IMG/VR virus record: IMGVR_UViG_3300030107_006566
Span: 1-20,487 of that record
Direction: 5' to 3' (one strand)
DNA length: 20,487 bases
Origin: a virus
Below, piece by piece: positions 13,736 to 20,487 of the stretch (its first letter is position 1; each line of letters begins with the position of its first letter). The position numbers and the translations under genes are program-made. The notes below the pieces were generated by a model. The model did no database searches and was not told the origin of the DNA. It was given only the letters and a program-made list of their open reading frames with translations.

Positions 13736-16700
13736 TTACACACTCACGTACAGTCCGAGGCCCTTTTCGACCTTTTCATCTTCTTCTTTCTCATCAAAGT
13801 CTGGTGTTTCGCCTGAGCTAACACCGAATCTATGCTTACCAAAAGAGTTTTTGTGTGCTCGAACCTTTCGGTCTTCACTCAAAGAGTCTCCTTTGATTAA
13901 AGCATTTAGTAAGTACAACATTTCATCATTCCCTGCGAAAAGTGATTTCAAGAACCTATCTTCATCACCAATAATTGTTTTTTTCTGACTGGGCCTTAGA
14001 TCATAACCTTTTAAGTTTTCAGCTTGAAGGTTTTGCTTCAGAGACTGAAGATACCTCTTTCTAAGCTCTCTAGCATACACATTTATTTGATGATGATACC
14101 CTGGGTAGTTCTCTTTTAAATCAGAAACCTTTCTCTCTAAAACATCCAAGAATCTATTAACACTAGACCCCCAAGTTTTCGTTAACTCTTTTTTAGTTGG
14201 CTTTTCTTTTTCGAAAAGTTGTCTTTTCCCTTCAGTAACAAGCCATTCATCTTCAATGTCATCTACAGTAATTGGCTTGACGCTAGGACCCCCCTCAACT
14301 GCAAGATTATACTCTTCATGACCAAACTCCCCTTCCTCTTCCAAACCAACATTATCTATGGAAAATTCTAAATCAGAGCTTACTTTCTTAAAATCATCTT
14401 CAGACAACCCAGATAACTTTTGAAGGTGATTTTCGACAATAACACCGTAATCATTCACAGTATTTACAAAATTTACCTTCTTTGTTTCACCACCAGTAAG
14501 AGTAGACTTATAAGAGTTAAGAGCAGAAACTAACTCCTTCTTTGAATTATCCACCCAATCCATTCGTTGCTGCTCAACAATTTTAGATTTTTGTTCTTTT
14601 GAAAGAGGCACACTGGCCAAATCACTATCCAGTCCACCTTCAGGGAATTTAAAGCTATTTAAATACTTTTTAGCACCATCTTTTATACCACGAACAGTGA
14701 CGATAGAACCCTTACCTTGTTTAGAAATTTCATGATCAAATACATTTGCTCCAGCGTTACTTGTCACAAGTTTGTATTGTTTACTATTTTTCGGAAACAC
14801 CCCTAAGACTTTTGATGTTTTGATCGTGCCAGGTACGGCTAATCTAGTTTGTTTCTTTGAAAACTCTCCAGTACCTCTAAGACCCTTTAATGTTTTTGAA
14901 ATTTTGCTGTATTTATCAATACGTTTTTTAAGATCTTTTTCAGCAGCCTCAATACCTTTTTTATCTAAATTTGATTTGTTGCTATCAAATTCTTTTTCAA
15001 GATTTGCAATTTCATTTGCTATGACATCCTCGTAATTAGCACTTACCTTAGATACAACAAGATGTTTTTTATTATTACCATCTGTTATTATTTTTCCGTT
15101 AAATAGAGGAGTTTTTACAACATCACCTTCATCAGGTTCTTGAGACTTATTTTCTTTTAAAATATCTAGTAATTTTCCCTTGTCGTCAGCGTAAGGGAAT
15201 TGATTGTCAAAAGCATGCCAAAGTGTAGTCGGAACTTCCTGAAAAGCCTGTTTTTCGTCATCCCATTTATTCAAAACAATATCACTGGTTGTTACGTATA
15301 CATCCTCTCCACCAACACTTTCTTTGAAAACAGGATTCTTTTTAGTATTTGCCTCACCGGACTTAGTTTTGGGATATAACTTTCCATCTTTTTCTACAAA
15401 ATTAGAGTCTTCAGCAGAAACAGTTTTAAAAGCCTGATCGTCAACGACACTCATTAATAGTTTATGACTAGCACTTCCCTTAGGGTGTAATTCACCTAAA
15501 CCCAATACTGTATTTTCAGAGTTTGGAACATCTATTTTCTTTGGCTTGCCACTACGCAGGTTTGAAGCAAACTCAGTGAGGTCAGCATGTTGACTGCGCT
15601 TTATGAACGGGTTGTTGTCAGCCTTAACATAGCCTTGAGCGATATGATCTGGAGCTTCCAAAGGCATTATGTACGGCTTCTTTAATCTAGCAAGAGCAGA
15701 GTTTACTGAGAATTTAAGTTGATCTTCCTTCTTTTTAGGGTCAAACCCTAAAGATGTCAGTAACTCGTTGGTCTTTCGCACGTCAGCCGTGAATCTCTTT
15801 TTCCTCTCTCTTTGTTGTTCCCTTTTCTGACGCTCATCAACTACTTCAGGGCCACCACCTTTACTAGGTCTCTTTGCTTTAAACTCTTTGTGCAGTTTTT
15901 TAAGAATATTCGTTTCAAGATCTAACACTCTTTCTGAATCAGCATCTAAATCACCTTCGGTTTCCATTTCTTTTTTGCGTTCAATTCTGTCGTTAATTAA
16001 GCCAGACAAATAAGATAATGCCTTATCTTTAGATTCTTGACCGCCTTCTAACTGTTTAAATCGATCTTCAGCCTGCTTTTTATACTCGCTTTCATCTTCT
16101 TTGAACTGGTGTCTGTAGTATTCAAGAGACATGTTGTCAGCTTTCCGATGAAGAGCTTCCTTAACATTTGGATTATCAGAGGCTTCTGCAGCGGTTCTTA
16201 ACATACCTTCAGCAACTGTTCTTGCTTTATCGCCCAGGTTTACAGATATATCCTCTGACCTCTTATCTGGAAACTCAGGATTTGGGTACTTCTTTTCTTC
16301 GTTTTTATATACGTTATTCGCTTCAGCCACAAATTTTTTAACTAAGTCCTTTTCTGGTTCAGGCAGATCTAAATCTTTATAAACATCGTTTTTTCCATAT
16401 TTTTGCTTTGGTTTAGGTCTGCCTGTAGACATTGAATCAAGAAACGGACCTATATGACTTCTATCTTCATCCGATAATTCCATATCGTCTAAAAACTTTT
16501 CTTTATCAAATTTTTCTGCTGGCTCAGATGGTGTATCAGTCGTAGACTCTACGGATTCCACGGGGGGCAGAGGTGGTATCAAACCTTCAATCCGATCTGA
16601 CAATTCTTTGTCACCATTGTCATAAGCCAGATCAGCCTGCTTAACCAAATAGTCTTCTATCTCTTGTGGAGATGCATTCTGATCTTGCATCTCTTTGAAC

Positions 16701-19700
16701 TGCTGCTCAACGTCCTCAAAGGTCATTTTCTTTTCAGGAAGAGGTTCCATCAAACCTTCAATCCGATCTGACAATTCTTCGTCACCATTCTCATCAGCCC
16801 GATCAGCCTCCTTAGCCAAATAGTCAAATATCTCTTGTGGAGATGTATTCTGATCTTGCATCTTTTTAAGCTGCTCTTTAACACCCTCAAGGGTCATTTC
16901 CTTTTCAGGAGTTTCTCCACTAGAAGGCGCATCATTAGGATTAACTCCATCCTCAAAATAAGCGTATGGCCTAGGACTATCTAATTTATCAAGAACATCT
17001 GATTTACCAGCTTCATCACCGCTCAAGAAATTTCCTTGAGCACCCCTATCTATGGTCCAAGTATCTCCAACTTTTTCCCACCCAACATATTTCTCATTTG
17101 AATCCATCTCATCAAAATGAACTGCTTCTGGGTGAAGGTCTTTATAAGTCTGTTTTAAATCTACTTTCTGTTCTGGAGCCACATCTTCAGCAGCTTCCTC
17201 TTCTGTCCCCTCGGCAACTTCCTTAGGTTCTCCCTCATCAACATCTTCTGACGCTGCTTCGGAGACAACTTCTTCTGACGCTTTACTTTCGGCAGGAGCT
17301 TCACCTTCGACAGGAGCTTTACCTTCGACAGAAGCTTCTTCAGTTTGAGGAATAGCTTGTTCACTTTCAGCACCCTTCAATCCAGTTACTGTAAGCTTAC
17401 CGTCTTCTCCCTGTGTGAAGTTATATAAATCTTCATTCTCCAGTATGTGTTTTCCTCTTTTACTACTCTCTCCAACGACAAACTCACCATCTTTGTCGAG
17501 AGCATTTTTAATTCTGGTGTTGTGTCCCTTGTCAGCACCAGATAGCTCTTTAGGTGGCGCTTCTGCTTCAGGCTGTGCTTCTGCTTCAGGCTGTGCTTCT
17601 GCTTCAGGCTGTGCTTCTACTTCAGGCTGTGCTTCTGCTTCAGGCTGTGCTTCTGCTTCAGGCTGTGCTTCTACTCCTGATGGTGCTTGACCTCTCGCTG
17701 CCGCTGCAGCTTCCTCAGATGGTGCAGATACATCCTCACCAGTTTCATTCTCCAGGTCATTTACTTTTTCATTTGCAGCAGCGTTAGCAGCAAAGTAAGA
17801 CAATTTTTGATCAGCGCGTGAAACATTGCCTTCTTCATCTTTCAGACCCTCTTGTACCGCTGCTCCAGCATCTGCAAATTCTTTCGCTGATGGAGTATCA
17901 ATAGAGGCATTTGCTTGTTTTTCACTAACGTATTGCTTCAACCCATCAAGCACTCTAGAAAATGCAACATAGCCGCCCTCTCCAAACAAGAATTCACCCA
18001 TGAACTTTGCCTTAGCTTTTTCAGGGTTAGATGCTTCGAGCTTTTTGTATTCACGCAAAGCCTTCTGTTTAGCTTTCGTAAAATCTGCTTGAGCACTTTG
18101 GAACATCTTGTGGTGTGTGGGGTTGAGGTCCTCTTGAACCAACCAATACCCAAATCTCTTCATACGAGTTTCGTCATCTTGACCAGCCTCGTACCCTTTA
18201 ACACCTGTCTCTCCTATACCTTCAAGAAGGTTTTGTACCTCTCTAGATACATCTTGGTCTTGATCAATTAACTTGTGAGACTCAGTGGCATAGGGCTTAC
18301 CCTTGAGGTGTGTCTCTTTATCAAACTCTTCTGGGCTATCTGGCACAGGTGCTGCCTCAATAGAACCACCCTTAATTTGTATTTGGTCCTCAATGGCCTT
18401 TTGTCTAACGCTCTCTGGCTGCTTATGGGCCTCGTGCCAATCGACCATTCCCCCCCTGGCACCGCCATCACGGGAGTTAATCTGAGAGTTCAAATCAGAT
18501 ACTGCTATCTCTTTTTCGACTGTCTTACCTGTCTCAGCGTCGATCTCGTCATACTTGTAGAAGTCCTCATCACCTCTATAGAAGTGATCTGTAATTAAGA
18601 TAGAACTTCCATCAGAGTATTTTACGCCTTTCCCTACGTTGAACTCAGGGTTTACCTTTGTGCTGTAATCGTAAGACTCGTGATGTGATAAAGGTGGATG
18701 TTCTTGACCATAATGACCAAACAAAGGGTCTTTCTTACCTTCCTTTACTCGATCTATTCTTTGCTTCTTGGTCATCGACGCAAAGTCAACCTCTTCCTCT
18801 GGAGCGTCCTTTTCCCTCTTAGCTCGCAAATCTTCACGCTTAGCTTCAGCAGCAGCGTTTCTATCATCTTCGCTGAACATGTGCGCCCAGTCGTGCGTAC
18901 CTTTAGAATACTGACCGGCAGAAACATTGTGATGAAGCTCATCAACTGGAATCTGCTCATGTAAGAAGTGAGGCTCGTTCGGGGAGTCAGCTTTGTAGTC
19001 AGGGTTTAGCTTATGTACATCGTACATGTGTCGGCCATTCTCATCGTAAGTGACACGAGAAATGACCATCTGATCGCCATCAGCTTTATTACCCTTATAA
19101 AAGCCTGAACCAACATTGTCTTGAGGTCTAACCTTTGGATCAAATACTTTTGAGGTCTTATCTTTGCGACTGTTGTAGTAGTAATCTGGCAGTCCTTCAG
19201 GCGGCACCCTTAAACCTTCCTCAAACTTAGCCTTCTGCTCTGCAGCCTGTCGTTCCACTTCAGCAGCTTTATCCGCCGCTGCCTTCTGCTTAGTAGCAGC
19301 TTTCTCCGCAGCAGCCTGCTCTCTTTGAGCAACTTTGTCCGCTCTCGCTCTCTCTTTTTGATCTTGTATTCTATTTATATCTTCCTGAGAGACGGACGGT
19401 CCTGCATATCTCTCTCGCTTGCTGGCCCTAGAGTCTTTCCCTACACTGGAGTTGTGTAAGTCCAGAGCGTCACCCTCTAATTGATGGAGCATTTTGGCTT
19501 TGTTAAAAGCTGTCTCCATCGCTTTAACTCTATCAGCACCCTCGTAATGATCTGACTGACGCATAATATCGTTAAACTCAGCCAATGTTTCTGAAGAAAA
19601 CTTACGAGACTGCTTTTTGATCTCCTTGATACGATTAGAATTCATATCAGTGCCGTCAGTCATTTTATTGATGCCGCGATCTATGTCCTCAAAATCATTT

Positions 19701-20487
19701 GCATTTGGAGTCGTGTGTGGGTGGTGTATTCCTGCTTCAGCATCAGCTAAAATTCTATGCTTACGTAAAATTAAATCATAAGTGTGTGAAGTAGTATGGT
19801 TAAGAGTGTGGTCTGGTTCTCCAGCTTGTTTAGCTCGATTATGCATATTTACTAGGTTCTCATAATCTTTATGGAACTCTTTATGTCTTTGCGGAGACCA
19901 GTGGTTAGTATCACCTATAGTATTTGCAACATCGCCATGAAAGAGGTCATCTCCCTCTAATATGGACTTCGTCTTCTTTATATCCTCTTCAGGTACTTTG
20001 TATTTCTTTAAATGCTCTTCACGAGCCTGATTAATTTTTCTTCTTTCTTTAATGTCATCGACTACGGATGCTCCTGCAGATCGCAAGGCCTGTATCGCGC
20101 CCCCAAATGCTGTAGCTGCATCCTGGCTAGATAGCATGTGTCCAATAGCATACGCACTGGCCGAGTGACTCTTTTTTGATCGATACTCAGGTTTATCTAA
20201 AACCTTTGTCATCTCTTTAATCTTTTCGAACTTCTCTCTTGGAGTAGCATCGTCACCAGGAATATTTCTAAACACCTTTCTAATCGGGTGCGGAACGTGG
20301 TCACCTTTAAAAGCACCATCAACGTGTTTATGAGAGACAAAGGTCGAAGGATCTGCTGTTGGCTCACCAGTGCCTGAATCATCTAATTCTGATTTAGATG
20401 TCGCTGCATCAGTCTTTACTTCTTCTGCTTTAGGTTCAGCAATTTCTCCATGATGATCTTTTAACGCCTGCACACCATGAGGTCCGA
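13736..20487 (-). CDS. Very large charged repeat protein, 5' end beyond the window
   Basis: At least 2,249 codons without a stop. A GTG at 20473 is possible, but the frame (GPHG) is open to the edge, so the true start is probably outside. Residue numbers count from 20473. About 1-190: helical and polar. 190-260: His-rich. 385-430: Ala/Lys/Glu coiled coil. 447-515 and 607-665: two related modules with NVGxG, later Y and DW. 930-972: AEAQPE hexapeptides, then a Glu/Ala linker. 1193-1306: two 57-residue repeats. 1330-1600: highly charged helices. 1600-2000: mixed alpha/beta (HIAQGYVKADNNPF, VLGLGELHPKGSASHK). 2080-2245: helical, with RFLKSLFAGNDEM, ending GLYVSV. I found no cysteine, membrane helix or catalytic motif. 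Order beside a cell-wall enzyme and the portal suggests an internal or ejected virion protein; tape measure or polyvalent-type protein are alternatives. Confidence 0.8.
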   Translation of the reverse strand, partial: GPHGVQALKDHHGEIAEPKAEEVKTDAATSKSELDDSGTGEPTADPSTFVSHKHVDGAFKGDHVPHPIRKVFRNIPGDDATPREKFEKIKEMTKVLDKPEYRSKKSHSASAYAIGHMLSSQDAATAFGGAIQALRSAGASVVDDIKERRKINQAREEHLKKYKVPEEDIKKTKSILEGDDLFHGDVANTIGDTNHWSPQRHKEFHKDYENLVNMHNRAKQAGEPDHTLNHTTSHTYDLILRKHRILADAEAGIHHPHTTPNANDFEDIDRGINKMTDGTDMNSNRIKEIKKQSRKFSSETLAEFNDIMRQSDHYEGADRVKAMETAFNKAKMLHQLEGDALDLHNSSVGKDSRASKRERYAGPSVSQEDINRIQDQKERARADKVAQREQAAAEKAATKQKAAADKAAEVERQAAEQKAKFEEGLRVPPEGLPDYYYNSRKDKTSKVFDPKVRPQDNVGSGFYKGNKADGDQMVISRVTYDENGRHMYDVHKLNPDYKADSPNEPHFLHEQIPVDELHHNVSAGQYSKGTHDWAHMFSEDDRNAAAEAKREDLRAKREKDAPEEEVDFASMTKKQRIDRVKEGKKDPLFGHYGQEHPPLSHHESYDYSTKVNPEFNVGKGVKYSDGSSILITDHFYRGDEDFYKYDEIDAETGKTVEKEIAVSDLNSQINSRDGGARGGMVDWHEAHKQPESVRQKAIEDQIQIKGGSIEAAPVPDSPEEFDKETHLKGKPYATESHKLIDQDQDVSREVQNLLEGIGETGVKGYEAGQDDETRMKRFGYWLVQEDLNPTHHKMFQSAQADFTKAKQKALREYKKLEASNPEKAKAKFMGEFLFGEGGYVAFSRVLDGLKQYVSEKQANASIDTPSAKEFADAGAAVQEGLKDEEGNVSRADQKLSYFAANAAANEKVNDLENETGEDVSAPSEEAAAAARGQAPSGVEAQPEAEAQPEAEAQPEVEAQPEAEAQPEAEAQPEAEAPPKELSGADKGHNTRIKNALDKDGEFVVGESSKRGKHILENEDLYNFTQGEDGKLTVTGLKGAESEQAIPQTEEASVEGKAPVEGEAPAESKASEEVVSEAASEDVDEGEPKEVAEGTEEEAAEDVAPEQKVDLKQTYKDLHPEAVHFDEMDSNEKYVGWEKVGDTWTIDRGAQGNFLSGDEAGKSDVLDKLDSPRPYAYFEDGVNPNDAPSSGETPEKEMTLEGVKEQLKKMQDQNTSPQEIFDYLAKEADRADENGDEELSDRIEGLMEPLPEKKMTFEDVEQQFKEMQDQNASPQEIEDYLVKQADLAYDNGDKELSDRIEGLIPPLPPVESVESTTDTPSEPAEKFDKEKFLDDMELSDEDRSHIGPFLDSMSTGRPKPKQKYGKNDVYKDLDLPEPEKDLVKKFVAEANNVYKNEEKKYPNPEFPDKRSEDISVNLGDKARTVAEGMLRTAAEASDNPNVKEALHRKADNMSLEYYRHQFKEDESEYKKQAEDRFKQLEGGQESKDKALSYLSGLINDRIERKKEMETEGDLDADSERVLDLETNILKKLHKEFKAKRPSKGGGPEVVDERQKREQQRERKKRFTADVRKTNELLTSLGFDPKKKEDQLKFSVNSALARLKKPYIMPLEAPDHIAQGYVKADNNPFIKRSQHADLTEFASNLRSGKPKKIDVPNSENTVLGLGELHPKGSASHKLLMSVVDDQAFKTVSAEDSNFVEKDGKLYPKTKSGEANTKKNPVFKESVGGEDVYVTTSDIVLNKWDDEKQAFQEVPTTLWHAFDNQFPYADDKGKLLDILKENKSQEPDEGDVVKTPLFNGKIITDGNNKKHLVVSKVSANYEDVIANEIANLEKEFDSNKSNLDKKGIEAAEKDLKKRIDKYSKISKTLKGLRGTGEFSKKQTRLAVPGTIKTSKVLGVFPKNSKQYKLVTSNAGANVFDHEISKQGKGSIVTVRGIKDGAKKYLNSFKFPEGGLDSDLASVPLSKEQKSKIVEQQRMDWVDNSKKELVSALNSYKSTLTGGETKKVNFVNTVNDYGVIVENHLQKLSGLSEDDFKKVSSDLEFSIDNVGLEEEGEFGHEEYNLAVEGGPSVKPITVDDIEDEWLVTEGKRQLFEKEKPTKKELTKTWGSSVNRFLDVLERKVSDLKENYPGYHHQINVYARELRKRYLQSLKQNLQAENLKGYDLRPSQKKTIIGDEDRFLKSLFAGNDEMLYLLNALIKGDSLSEDRKVRAHKNSFGKHRFGVSSGETPDFDEKEEDEKVEKGLGLYVSV
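16556..16897 (-). repeat. Two tandem 57-residue repeats in the very large protein
   Basis: Period exactly 171 bp: units 16727-16897 and 16556-16726. Both encode an M-T-[LF]-E-x-V opening, KMQDQN/EMQDQN, SPQEI and ELSDRIEGL. They look like a duplicated helical hairpin with diverged sequence, so this is an older duplication than the 33-bp repeat in the neighbouring gene. Confidence 0.9.
17559..17675 (-). repeat. 18-bp tandem repeat coding for AEAQPE hexapeptides
   Basis: About six units of 18 bp, nearly identical, encoding AEAQPE with two VEAQPE variants. The segment is an acidic Pro/Ala linker that probably separates domains and can change length by slippage. Confidence 0.93.

Overview
This window is a stretch of a tailed double-stranded DNA phage (or prophage) genome, from the virion-assembly region. 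Every gene I can support lies on the minus strand, so transcription runs from right to left. The diagnostic genes are an HK97-type portal protein, an S78/XkdF-like prohead protease, a long HK97-fold-like major capsid protein and a tail-fibre-like protein. Base composition is moderately AT-rich. Genes are packed with short gaps or 1-8 bp overlaps, and many have clear AGGAG-type ribosome sites, which indicates a bacterial host. No host-specific gene, terminase, tail tube, tape measure, replication gene or tRNA is visible. I cannot name the host; the style of the fibre and capsid proteins resembles uncultured aquatic phages, but that is only an impression.

Layout in transcription order (right to left). 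(1) 20487-13736: one very large, charged, repeat-bearing protein of at least 2,249 residues. It is open at the window edge, and I found no cysteine in it. (2) 13734-12076: a basic Pro/Lys-rich protein with a hydrophobic segment and perfect 33-bp tandem repeats. (3) 12079-10421: a cysteine-free enzyme joining an SGNH-hydrolase-like domain to a lytic transglycosylase domain. (4) 10417-8489: portal protein with a long Gln-rich tail. (5) 8489-6879: four small proteins (zinc-ribbon-like, unknown, His-rich, and a 58-aa protein). (6) A 138-bp AT-rich gap holding a plausible promoter and an inverted repeat. (7) 6740-3004: prohead protease, two paralogous acidic proteins in the usual scaffold position, and the major capsid protein. 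(8) 3004-1718: three smaller virion-type genes ending at a strong UUCG-loop intrinsic terminator. (9) 1604-1: a beta-rich structural protein, then a tail-fibre-like protein cut by the left edge.

A likely reading of how these work together: the paralogous acidic proteins and the portal nucleate a procapsid of the capsid protein. The protease is packaged and then matures the particle. The very large protein, the Pro/Lys-rich protein and the SGNH-transglycosylase, all encoded just upstream of the portal, are candidates for internal or ejected virion proteins that breach the cell wall. The most interesting signals are two. First, a 25-residue peptide is shared at 21 of 25 positions between the C-terminal part of the protease and the N-terminus of the capsid protein. 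Second, a short motif of the form x-Lys-Ser-hydrophobic recurs through many of the head proteins. Together they suggest a common recognition code for assembly or proteolytic maturation; this is inference from sequence alone.
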